A stretch of DNA of 35,669 bases. Source: a virus. The notes under the pieces are model-generated. The model saw only the letters and a list, made by a program, of their open reading frames with translations, ran no database searches and had not been told where the DNA came from. A program made the position numbers and the translations under genes. Within the stretch, counting starts at the first letter, position 1; every line of letters begins with the position of its first letter. This document shows, one piece after another, positions 25,673 through 33,700 of this stretch. The stretch spans positions 1 to 35,669 of IMG/VR virus record IMGVR_UViG_3300034200_000391; one strand, 5' to 3'.

Positions 25673-26107
25673 TTACTTACCGAATTCCTTCGCAACTTCT
25701 TCTGCTTCTACCTTAGTTACGTGATCACGGGTAAGCCATTCTGCTGCTGCTGCCTCGGAAACAATGTTGATTCCCTTGGCAATCTTGCCTACACCAATCC
25801 AAGTTACATTCTTGGTTGACTTAATGGCTACTGTCTTTTCTTTGTCTTGCTTTGGAGCAGACACCTTTTTTGCTGGCTTGTCTGCTGTTCCTGTTCCAAT
25901 GGCACCGTTAGCAACTGGTGCTAGTGCTGGAACTTGCTCAACTGGTGCAGAGTAGGCAGGTGCCTTAATGACATCCTCAACCTTTTCTTCTACAATTGGC
26001 TCTGGCTTTACTTCTTCCTCAACAACTGTATCTTCTACAACCTCTGGTGCTTTGATTGCAGACTCTTCAGCCTTGGGAGTTTCTTCATTATTGAAATTAT
26101 TTTCCAT
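25673..26107 (-). CDS. Head-associated protein with Glu/Val/Pro-rich linker
   Basis: A protein of 144 residues following the capsid gene. Residues 1-95 are low-complexity: acidic with many Val, Pro and Ala (VVEDTVVEEEVKPEPIVEEKVED), then Ala/Lys-rich. Only the last 50 residues look folded (STKNVTWIGVGKIAKGINIVSEAAAAEWLTRDHVTKVEAEEVAKEFG), a short domain that I recall from proteins in the same place in actinobacteriophages, without an established function. The long tether suggests a surface-displayed or connector-bound part. It has its own promoter and a strong ribosome site, AGGAGGTAA, right after the capsid terminator. Confidence 0.68.
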   Translation of the reverse strand: MENNFNNEETPKAEESAIKAPEVVEDTVVEEEVKPEPIVEEKVEDVIKAPAYSAPVEQVPALAPVANGAIGTGTADKPAKKVSAPKQDKEKTVAIKSTKNVTWIGVGKIAKGINIVSEAAAAEWLTRDHVTKVEAEEVAKEFGK

Positions 26108-26120
26108 TGTATTACCTCCT

Positions 26121-26136
26121 GAATAGTATTATATCA
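26121..26136 (-). promoter_or_regulatory. Extended -10 promoter after the capsid terminator (gene starting at 26107)
   Basis: TGA-TATAAT on the minus strand (TATAAT at 26133-26128), with another TATAAT 8 bases upstream. A start near 26121 gives a 14-base leader containing AGGAGGTAA. The -35 position falls in the terminator arm and has no match to TTGACA. Confidence 0.58.
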
Positions 26137-26140
26137 TTAT

Positions 26141-26180
26141 AAATTATTAAAGGGGGCAGGAGAGTTAACCCCCGCCCCCC
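26141..26180 (-). terminator. Rho-independent terminator after the major capsid gene
   Basis: On the minus strand GGGGGC (from 26179) pairs with GCCCCC (26157-26152) around a 16-base loop, followed by TTTAATAATTT. It begins about 21 bases after the stop of the capsid gene. The stem is short but all G-C. Confidence 0.72.
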
Positions 26181-26200
26181 ATAAAGGTACTGATTACAGA

Positions 26201-27349
26201 TTATGAATCTGATGCAGCGTCAGCGAATGCGATTGCATCCTGCTCTTCCCACTGAATACCGAAGCGAACGAAGACTGTGTATTCTACAGTGTCCTTCTTT
26301 GGCTTGTATTCACGGTTTACAGTGATATCACGCTGGAATCCCCATACACGGTTCTGTGGGAATGTCAAATCGACATATCCTGCAGGATAGTATGGAACTT
26401 CCTGAACATCGACACCTAGAACACGTGTTGTACGTGCTCCACCGAATGTCTGTGCTCCACCGTCAAGGTATGCTTGACGATTTAGCGGTGTTCCGCCAGC
26501 CTGTGATGCGAATGCCTCAGCAACTGCATCTGCAAGAGTTCCGTTATTCTTAACGATTCCCTGGAATGCATCTGTACCAGCATAGAACTTCAAGTTAGAC
26601 TTGATAGCACGATACTTACGTGGCATTGCTGTGATGATGTTCTGCATTACGTCTGTTGTCCAAGCGTCATTAGTGACTGTTACAACTGACTCGTGAGCAT
26701 CTCCGTCTGTCTTTACACGGTTTACGAAGCCTTCCATGATTCCAAGGAATGCGTCGCTACCTGAACCCAAACCATTAATGGCTAGGTCTTCGATATCATT
26801 ACCAAAAGCATTTGTCATCAAACGGACAATGTGATCTTCTAGTGCTGCACCTTCGATGTTATCTTCTAGTGCTTCAGCAGCAACTTCCCAGTCAAGACGA
26901 ATCTTCTTTGTAGTCAATTCAACCTTTGAGAATGTTGCTCCTGCATTTGTGTAATCTCCAACTGCTTGCGCTGCTGCACGAATTACACGCTCTCCGACGT
27001 TTACCTTTTCGAGTTCCATTGTATTGGCTCTCATAGTAACACGACGGCCATCTTGGGCGAGGGTTGTAGCATCCCACACGTAGTCGATAAAACGACGTGC
27101 TTGCTCTGGGCGTAGGATACCTGATCCAGCCTCACCTGAAGGGTTTACTGCGTTTGGACCTGTTGTAACTCCGTTAAGTGAAGTTGGGATATTACCCAAT
27201 ACACCACCGTCAGTGTAGTTACCTGGTACGTTAACTCCTGCATCTGAACCTGATGCAAATGCTCCCTGACCCTGATAGAGTCCTGGTGCTGTTCCGCCAA
27301 GGTTACCTGAGGTACCTGGCTGGTTCTTTTCTATATTTTGTTCCGACAT
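26201..27349 (-). CDS. Major capsid protein (HK97 fold)
   Basis: The protein of 382 residues that builds the head shell. The first 75 residues are Gly/Ser/Asn-rich and probably flexible or removed. The HK97-type body follows: the N-arm (ILRPEQARRFIDYVWDATTLAQDGRRV), E-loop and spine-helix region (VELTTKKIRLDWEVAAEALEDN, IVRLMTNAFGNDIEDLAINGLG), A-domain (NDAWTTDVMQNIITAMPRKYRA, VLGVDVQEVPYYP), and the P-domain end (KPKKDTVEYTVFVRFGIQWEEQDAIAFAD). There is no long delta domain at the N-terminus, which fits a separate scaffold. The ribosome site is AGGAGGTGA, a nine-base match to the 16S rRNA end, and a terminator follows. Confidence 0.93.
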   Translation of the reverse strand: MSEQNIEKNQPGTSGNLGGTAPGLYQGQGAFASGSDAGVNVPGNYTDGGVLGNIPTSLNGVTTGPNAVNPSGEAGSGILRPEQARRFIDYVWDATTLAQDGRRVTMRANTMELEKVNVGERVIRAAAQAVGDYTNAGATFSKVELTTKKIRLDWEVAAEALEDNIEGAALEDHIVRLMTNAFGNDIEDLAINGLGSGSDAFLGIMEGFVNRVKTDGDAHESVVTVTNDAWTTDVMQNIITAMPRKYRAIKSNLKFYAGTDAFQGIVKNNGTLADAVAEAFASQAGGTPLNRQAYLDGGAQTFGGARTTRVLGVDVQEVPYYPAGYVDLTFPQNRVWGFQRDITVNREYKPKKDTVEYTVFVRFGIQWEEQDAIAFADAASDS

Positions 27350-27363
27350 ATTGTCACCTCCTG
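27350..27363 (-). promoter_or_regulatory. Very strong ribosome-binding site of the capsid gene
   Basis: AGGAGGTGA on the minus strand ends 5 bases before the ATG at 27349. It is fully complementary to the usual 16S rRNA 3' end. No promoter box was seen here, so high capsid output appears to depend on translation strength. Confidence 0.75.
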
Positions 27364-27372
27364 TGATTTTTT

Positions 27373-27960
27373 CTAAATGAATAGATCGGCTGTTTTGAGG
27401 AAACTACCGCCCCATAGGGATTTTTCAACCATCTCAGGTTGATCCTGTACAATCTCGCCGAGATCGCCAGACTTTCGGAAAGCAGTGTCTGCTTCAATTG
27501 CATCTACTCGCTTACCAAACTCTTTGAATTCACTTGATGCTGCTGCAATATCTTTTGCTACTGCGTCAAATGAACTTTTTGCTGTTTCAACATCTACCTT
27601 TGAAGACTTTAGAAGTTCTACTTCTGCCTGCAAAGATTTAACTGTTAATACTAGATCGCTAAAGGCTTTTTCAAGACCGTCAGTTGTTTCTGGAACTACT
27701 TCAGTAGTTACATCATCTGACTTAGGAGCCATTGGCTTCTTAGCCTCTGCCTCTTCATCTGCTGGAGTTTCAGCAGTAGTCTCTTCATCAGTTTCTGCCT
27801 CACCAGATGCTGGCATTGCTGCCTTCTCTGTTGAAACTTCTTCTACTGCAGTCTCTACTACATCTGCTTTCGCATCTGCCTCTGGAGCGACCTGTACATC
27901 TTCAACTACGACATCAGTCTTCTCTACGATTTCTTCTGCCTGCTTTGTTGCTTTTGCCAT
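27373..27960 (-). CDS. Nested scaffold protein (in-frame internal start within the protease gene)
   Basis: Predicted 195-residue protein that would be made from the same frame as the C-terminal part of the protease. The ATG at 27960 (MAKATKQAEEIVEKT) is preceded by AAGGAGG with 8 bases between, as good as any start in the window. The protein would be acidic, rich in Val, Ala, Glu and Thr up to about residue 90, then have a long coiled-coil-like helix (DLVLTVKSLQAEVELLKSS, FDAVAKDIAAASSEFKEFGKRVDAIEA). This is the typical make-up of a scaffold, and lambda makes its scaffold Nu3 in the same way. Expression from this start is inference; the ribosome site is seen. Confidence 0.6.
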   Translation of the reverse strand: MAKATKQAEEIVEKTDVVVEDVQVAPEADAKADVVETAVEEVSTEKAAMPASGEAETDEETTAETPADEEAEAKKPMAPKSDDVTTEVVPETTDGLEKAFSDLVLTVKSLQAEVELLKSSKVDVETAKSSFDAVAKDIAAASSEFKEFGKRVDAIEADTAFRKSGDLGEIVQDQPEMVEKSLWGGSFLKTADLFI

Positions 27961-28719
27961 AAGGTTTTCCTCCTTGTTCATCTTAGAAGTATTAATGCCT
28001 TTAGCACTATCAACTAAGAACTTTATCATATTTGTTTTGTCAATATCCGTTTTTTCAACGAACCCTATGTTAGCCATTGGCTCTCCTGTGGTTGGGCTTG
28101 CTTCTGCTTCATTTTCTGAAACCATTACCAGTCCAGACTCTTTATCCCAAAATACATTTTCTAAAACTGTTTCGTCACCCTTTACAACACTTACTCCGTC
28201 TACCTTTTCAACAGATACAATGTTTGCGAACTGATTTGCTGGTGAATCTACAAGACTCAACTCTACCAAATCATATTCCTTAATAACTCTAATTGACTTA
28301 TCTGACTTCTCATCATAAGCGTCATCCCACTTATTCATTCTTCCGCCAATAGAAAAACCTGTATAGGTTCCATCAAGAACCTTTTCCCATGCATCTTGTG
28401 CGCCCTTTGAAATATATGCAGACACAAAAACACCCTTGTACATTGTCTTTGTTTCTGGATCAAAATATTTATCTTCTTTAAATGAGACCATCTTTCCTAC
28501 TGCTGATGGCTGGTGCATTTCTCTGATGTTGCCACGGAAACGAGCAAAGGCATCCATAGAGGCTTCAGCAGTAACAATGTCATCCTGCTTGTCCACATTA
28601 TCTAAAGATGCAAAACCAGAAACGATTCGACGGTCTTTGTCCACTTTTGTAAGTGGCATAGAAAGACGCAAATTCTCCCCATCTGAATTCCAATGGGCTT
28701 TAGTTATATTGCTCACCAT
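27373..28719 (-). CDS. Prohead maturation protease fused to scaffold domain
   Basis: A protein of 448 residues that should cleave scaffold and head proteins during capsid maturation. Residues about 15-175 are an HK97-type (S78) serine protease: His69 in REMHQPSAVGKM, Ser123 in YTGFSIGGRM, and the acidic segment YDLVELSLVDSPAN (149-162), with Glu153 as likely third residue. HK97 protease uses His65, Ser125 and Glu153, a similar spacing. From about 175 on the sequence is acidic and low-complexity, with a coiled coil near 345-410, i.e. a scaffold domain. It lies between portal and capsid. The ATG at 28719 has only a weak and distant AGGGG; an extended -10 box is 24 bases upstream. Confidence 0.88.
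   Translation of the reverse strand: MVSNITKAHWNSDGENLRLSMPLTKVDKDRRIVSGFASLDNVDKQDDIVTAEASMDAFARFRGNIREMHQPSAVGKMVSFKEDKYFDPETKTMYKGVFVSAYISKGAQDAWEKVLDGTYTGFSIGGRMNKWDDAYDEKSDKSIRVIKEYDLVELSLVDSPANQFANIVSVEKVDGVSVVKGDETVLENVFWDKESGLVMVSENEAEASPTTGEPMANIGFVEKTDIDKTNMIKFLVDSAKGINTSKMNKEENLMAKATKQAEEIVEKTDVVVEDVQVAPEADAKADVVETAVEEVSTEKAAMPASGEAETDEETTAETPADEEAEAKKPMAPKSDDVTTEVVPETTDGLEKAFSDLVLTVKSLQAEVELLKSSKVDVETAKSSFDAVAKDIAAASSEFKEFGKRVDAIEADTAFRKSGDLGEIVQDQPEMVEKSLWGGSFLKTADLFI
27961..27975 (-). promoter_or_regulatory. Internal ribosome-binding site inside the protease gene
   Basis: AAGGAGG (27975-27969) stands 8 bases before the in-frame ATG at 27960. The codons that make it read Asn-Lys-Glu-Glu-Asn-Leu in the protease frame, at the junction of the protease-side and scaffold-side sequence. 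It supports separate production of the scaffold domain. Confidence 0.65.
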
Positions 28720-28735
28720 TATATTATAAACCCCT

Positions 28736-28751
28736 TTTTACAATTATATCA
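28736..28751 (-). promoter_or_regulatory. Extended -10 promoter using the portal stop codon (gene starting at 28719)
   Basis: TGA-TATAAT on the minus strand: TGA (28751-28749) is the stop codon of the portal gene and TATAAT is 28748-28743. The start point would be near 28736, leaving a 17-base leader. No -35 match was seen. Confidence 0.5.
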
Positions 28752-30359
28752 CAATATGGACATATCGGGCTCTTCATCAAACTTTCTTCCTTCGCCCTTT
28801 GGATTTCTTCCAGCAACAGTTGATGTGCTATCTGAATTATTATTTGCTCTTTCTGCATCACGTGCACGAGTAGTTGTTGCCTCTGCTGCTTGCTGAGGCT
28901 TCATGTCTAGTGGCTCATCTCCACCTTCTCTTTGTGGCATACCAAGTGCAGAACGAGCCTCATTAGGAAGCATGATCTGATTCTTTACGTATCTTTCAAG
29001 AATTTGTGATTGAGCAATCTCATCTGTCAAGGTTAACTCGTTGAACTTAAACTCAAGGATGTCTGTTCTTTCACGGATAACCTTATTGATCATCTTTTCT
29101 AGTTGTCTTTGAGATGGTCTTGCAACCTGCTCTTTAAATGTTCTATCTTGTGCTAGCGCTGCTGCGATGGATCCTGAATCTCCCCCGCCTAGTTTAGACA
29201 ATGGAACCTGATGTGCAACTAAAATATCATCACGGTTTTGCTTGCGGTATTCCTTAAATGATCCTTCTTGAATTCCATTTTCGATTGGCTCCATCTTAAA
29301 CTCAACCTTGTTTGTATCTGAGTCAGCAGGTAGAGGAATATAGAGTGTTCTATGGTTTTGCCCCTTAAGGCCAGTTTGCAAGAATCTGAACATCTTGTCT
29401 TCTGCATCTGCAGATAACTTTGCACCCTTTAGTGTAACCACATATCTTGGCACAGCCTTATTACTAAAAAAGTCGATATTATATTGTGATGCTAAAGAGT
29501 CTCCATACAAAGAGTTAATAGCAGAAATAATATCAGGAACACCATAAAAAGTGTTTAGTGGAGAGTAAGACTTAAAGTGAATAATTTCATTTGGTCTTCC
29601 ATCTGTTCCAAGTGGGTTATTATTTGTTGCACCAAAATTTCTAAAGTAAACAACCTTATTTCCAATTACTTGAACAAATCCATCTCTCAGTCTTCTGACT
29701 CTAATTGTGGTTGCAGGAATGTGTCCAACGTAGCCAATCTCACCACGAGTAGTTCTTCCAACTTCTAAATATCCATTTCCAGTAGCCTGAAGATCTGTGT
29801 AAACCTTTTCCATCGATGAAGTAAAAGAGTCATCGCTGTTCAAACTTTCTAGCCAATCACGGACTTCAATCTTTGCTCTTTCAATTCTTTTTCTTGCTTT
29901 CTCTGCTGTTCCCTTTTCTGCAGTCTCTAACTTTAGTAATGTTCTTGGGGATATCTCAAAATCATATCCTAGCCCTACAATGTTTTCTACCTTCGCATCA
30001 ATGGCAGCATGGTTTGCAAAAGATGTGTCATAGAAATTTGCAAGTTCGTATAAATTCCATGGTGGTGTGATTACATCAAAAAGACCATAGGCATTATGAT
30101 AGATTACTCCTGGGTTAATTTCTTTTGACTTTGCTCCATTGATTCCAGAACTAACTGCAAGAGAACTATCGATATAGGATTGTGGTGCTTCTGCTTTTAC
30201 AATTCTTGAGGCACGTCTTTTAAAGTTATTGTCCAGTCCGTTAAGATTTTTTAACTCGTCCCAACTTTTAGTAAATGGATCTTGTTTTTGAAATGTGTCG
30301 TCTACCTTTGGCAGATCGTCAATTCTTGCGCCAATTCTATATTCTCTTTCATCGCTCAT
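28749..30359 (-). CDS. Portal protein
   Basis: Forms the ring at the head vertex through which DNA enters and leaves. The protein has 536 residues and follows the PBSX/HK97-like portal pattern: PPWNLYELANFYDTSFANHAAIDAKVENIVG (about 99-129), NGYLEVGRTTRGEIGYVGHIPATTIRVRR (about 193-221), NEIIHFKSYSPLNTFYGVPDIISAINSLYGD (the crown-side conserved block), and FKEYRKQNRDDILVAHQVPLSKLGG, followed by the C-terminal helices. The last 60 residues are charged and low-complexity (TTTRARDAERANNNSDSTSTVAGRN). It starts as a TAATG overlap with the preceding small gene. The terminase that usually precedes the portal is absent from its upstream side. Confidence 0.92.
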   Translation of the reverse strand: MSDEREYRIGARIDDLPKVDDTFQKQDPFTKSWDELKNLNGLDNNFKRRASRIVKAEAPQSYIDSSLAVSSGINGAKSKEINPGVIYHNAYGLFDVITPPWNLYELANFYDTSFANHAAIDAKVENIVGLGYDFEISPRTLLKLETAEKGTAEKARKRIERAKIEVRDWLESLNSDDSFTSSMEKVYTDLQATGNGYLEVGRTTRGEIGYVGHIPATTIRVRRLRDGFVQVIGNKVVYFRNFGATNNNPLGTDGRPNEIIHFKSYSPLNTFYGVPDIISAINSLYGDSLASQYNIDFFSNKAVPRYVVTLKGAKLSADAEDKMFRFLQTGLKGQNHRTLYIPLPADSDTNKVEFKMEPIENGIQEGSFKEYRKQNRDDILVAHQVPLSKLGGGDSGSIAAALAQDRTFKEQVARPSQRQLEKMINKVIRERTDILEFKFNELTLTDEIAQSQILERYVKNQIMLPNEARSALGMPQREGGDEPLDMKPQQAAEATTTRARDAERANNNSDSTSTVAGRNPKGEGRKFDEEPDMSIL

Positions 30360-30763
30360 TAGTCATCACTTCCATATTTCGCTATAGTATCCTTGGCTGC
30401 TTGAACTGCACCAAGGTCATTCATAGAAGGAATAAGACCCTCTGATAATCTTTGCTTTTGCTCAGAGTACTCTTCTTCAGAGATTCTGGTTAATCCTGGA
30501 ACGAAGATGCATTCTCCATCCCCTTCATCTCCATAATACTTTGCAGCCTCTTTAAGTTTTGAAATCTGTAAGATGTCACCCTTCATAGACTCGATATTTA
30601 AGATTGACCCTGTACCGTCAGTAAACCATTTTCCATTAGCCTTTTTGTAAACGTATAGGCCCCACTCATAGTGTTTTTCAATAACTTTTACCTTTGAGTC
30701 GCCAATTTGCCCCTTCATCTTAGGCAATGGCTTGCGCTTTTTCTTTGGATTTTCCATATTCAT
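30359..30763 (-). CDS. Small hypothetical protein before the portal gene
   Basis: A protein of 134 residues, not recognised. It begins MNMENPKKKRKPLPKMKGQ, a basic stretch that probably binds nucleic acid or an acidic partner, followed by a small beta-rich domain (KVIEKHYEWGLYVYKKANGKWFTDG) and an acidic helical end. The frame opens at 30769, but I prefer the second ATG at 30763: the TGG-TATACT box ends 1 base before 30769 and 7 bases before 30763, and neither ATG has a ribosome site, so a leaderless mRNA beginning at 30763 is the simplest reading. The stop overlaps the portal start as TAATG. Confidence 0.66.
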   Translation of the reverse strand: MNMENPKKKRKPLPKMKGQIGDSKVKVIEKHYEWGLYVYKKANGKWFTDGTGSILNIESMKGDILQISKLKEAAKYYGDEGDGECIFVPGLTRISEEEYSEQKQRLSEGLIPSMNDLGAVQAAKDTIAKYGSDD

Positions 30764-30779
30764 AACCATAAGTATACCA
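30764..30779 (-). promoter_or_regulatory. Extended -10 promoter, probably leaderless (gene starting at 30763)
   Basis: TGG-TATACT on the minus strand (TATACT at 30776-30771), 7 bases before the ATG at 30763. The TAA stop of the preceding large gene lies just upstream (30784-30782). No -35 match was found. Confidence 0.5.
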
Positions 30780-30781
30780 TA

Positions 30782-33700
30782 TTAGAGTGGAGAAGCGATA
30801 TACTGCTTCCAAGATGTTCCCGTATATACAGAAACTGGATCATTGGCAAGCCTAAAAGTCTTTTCACTATCAACAATTATCTTATTTGTTCCAATATATG
30901 TTCTATATATGTCTCCTGGTGTAATTCCATATGAAAATGACGATGATCTAACTAAAACAGAGAACCAGATATATCCTGCATTCCAGGTTTCCCACTGATA
31001 CGGTATTGGCGTTGGGTCTCCTGGAACATACTGCTCCATAACTTCGTCCCAAATTCTATAAGAAAAACTTTGCTTTTGCTGTAAACTTGTCATCTGATAG
31101 TAGGAAATATGATTAAATAGCATTGAGCCATTTAGGTTAATGTAGCCAGAATATCCAGAAAATGAAAGTGGCAAACCAAAAGATATACCCAAGAACGCCC
31201 ACTGCTTAATTGTAATTACTGGATAAGAGACTAACTGTCCATTTATGTAATAAGAAATACCATCTTGTATTTTACCTGTTTGTGCATTGACTGCATAAAT
31301 TTTTGCTCTATCTCCAGAAGGACTATTAGCAACCATAAAGAATTTAATAGTAGACTCAGAATCTTTGATTTCAAAGATCTCATATGGAGTTACTGGAAAT
31401 GAATTATTATCATATCGTAAAGCAAGTTGCATAGAGTTTACTCTATACTCTTCTGTCTTATTGGAGTTAATCGGTATACTAATACCCCTGTTGACAAATG
31501 GATCAAAATCACCACGAACCTGCACTCCACTATACCTTGTCAAGTATAGATAGGGAGTACTCTTCTTATAGATGCTGATTGGATTTTTTGACTTGTAGTC
31601 ATAGTAGATTCCAGACTTTGTATATGGGAAAATGTCTGTACCAAACTTAGTTCCAATTGGATTTGCAGATGACTCATTTAATGACTGTGATGCAAATTCT
31701 AAAGATCTTAGTTTTACTTGCTTTCCAAGAATTCCTCTATGCTTAAACTCAAGGTGGGTAACAAGTGCCAAGTCATTAAAGTCAACACTCTTTGGAGGAT
31801 AAACGATTGTGTCATTAACAACCTCATACTTAGTGTTCTGCCACTCAAGGCTATCCTGTATATCTATAATTCCCGCTCTAAGAGCAGGAGCAGTGTTGGT
31901 AAAGTCTGTATAAAATTTGTTTGCACCATTTGCAATAAATTGAAAAGAAATATAAGATCTAACAATAGAATCTGCAGTGTTGTATTCATAGTTTAATAAA
32001 GATCTATTCTTGGCAAGATCATCGTAATCTTGGTATCCAGTATAAAGTGAGTTATCTAGCACCTCATAGGTTTGTTGAACTGGATCAGCAAACTGCTCGT
32101 TCAACTCTCTATAGGTCCAACTGTTAACTTCATTGACTGTTTTAAATACCGATGGAGATGGGTAGTCTATGTTAAACTGAATAAAGTCAAGGTCGTACCT
32201 ATCCTTACCAGAGGCATCTTTAATATATTTTGCAAAATAAGAAAGTGGAATATAGTCTTCCCAATAACCAGAAACTGCAACATCTAAATAAAACTTTTCA
32301 TACTCTAGTGTTGGTATTAGTGTGTAACTTGCAATATGATCTACCATATTCCCATGCTCAAAAACAATTCCATCTAGGCCAAAGTGGTTTGATATTGATG
32401 TAAAGTTTCTTGGAGATGAAAAAGATATTCTGTATAGGTTACCGTTAAACTTTGACTCTAGAGTTTTGTCATTTAAAGCATATAGAGTGATTAGGGAAAG
32501 ATTGCCAAAGAAGGTAGCCACGTCTTGTCCAAAGAACTCAGATATTCCATCTATGTCAAATCCAGCAGCAAAGATGTCATCAGCAATATAAGGAACAGTT
32601 TTTACTATACTCTCTGCACCGTTTACTTTAATCTTATAGACTATGTTTTGGTTGAGCACAGATATCTTGAATGTGTCTAGATTTATTCTGTTTTCAAATA
32701 CAAAAAGAGTCTCTTCTTCTGTAGGAACATCATTTACTTTAAATACTCCAAAAACTCCCTTTAGTCTTTCTGTCAAAATTCCAAGGTTATTAAACTTTAG
32801 GTATCCATTAATACTATTTCCTTCACTCAATGAAATAAAAGTCTTTGTTTCTGATCCATTTGCCTCGCCATTTACTGGCTGAAGATTTTTATTGTTTTCA
32901 TACAAGTCTTCAATAGTTGCATCTACAAAATAGTAATCTGGAAGAGAATATGAAGGAGTTGACAAGAACAGTCCATCAGACACAAGATTGTCGAATGTTC
33001 CCTGGCTCCAAGATCCCATTTGTGGGTACTTATAGTTTGCATCATAATTGGCAAAAGCATAATCTATAAACGCAGAAGTTCCATTGTATTGATTATTAAT
33101 TCTTTCAGTAGAAGTTACTGCCTGACCATAAGTCCATCTTCTTTTTGCTACTACCTCTGGAACATTGTATGGATATATGGCAATACAGTCTACCTCCAGT
33201 GGATAAACATCTTCATAAGAATAAAACCCTAACCAATCTTGATCCTTTCCACTTGAATTTAACTTTGCAGGAAGTTCAAGAGTGGATGTATCTATATTTA
33301 AAGAGATTACAGACTCACCGTTAAGCATTACGCCCATCTTATTATCATAGTAAGTAACCTGAATCAACATTGGTCTTCCCCACTCACCAACATACTTAGA
33401 ATCAAATTGATCACCAATAGAAAGGGTTAGGAAAGCGCCATCAACGTATAGTCCATCGGAACTAGCAATTGGCCCAAATATTCTTTTTGCCTTTGCAGAG
33501 TCTGAGGTTGCTCTTGTCCAAAATTCTACAGTATACTCTTTGTATCTTCCACTTTCATTCATGAATCCAATACCTGGAACAATTAAAGATGGTTTTGGAC
33601 TTCCATCAATATTCACATTTGGAGAAAGCACTGTAGAATTTAATGCTCCATAAACAAGAGGAACTCCAAAGTTTCTTGCTAAAAGAGCATTTGATTTTGA

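Noticed and set aside
27485-28234. 249-codon open frame on the plus strand
   Set aside because: It lies wholly antisense to the protease gene, has Ser/Ala/Thr-rich composition typical of the reverse of a Glu/Val/Ala-rich protein, and has no supporting signals.
30736-30757. PKKKRK stretch near the start of the small pre-portal protein, similar to a eukaryotic nuclear localisation signal
   Set aside because: A short basic run is common in nucleic-acid-binding phage proteins; nothing else points to a eukaryotic context.
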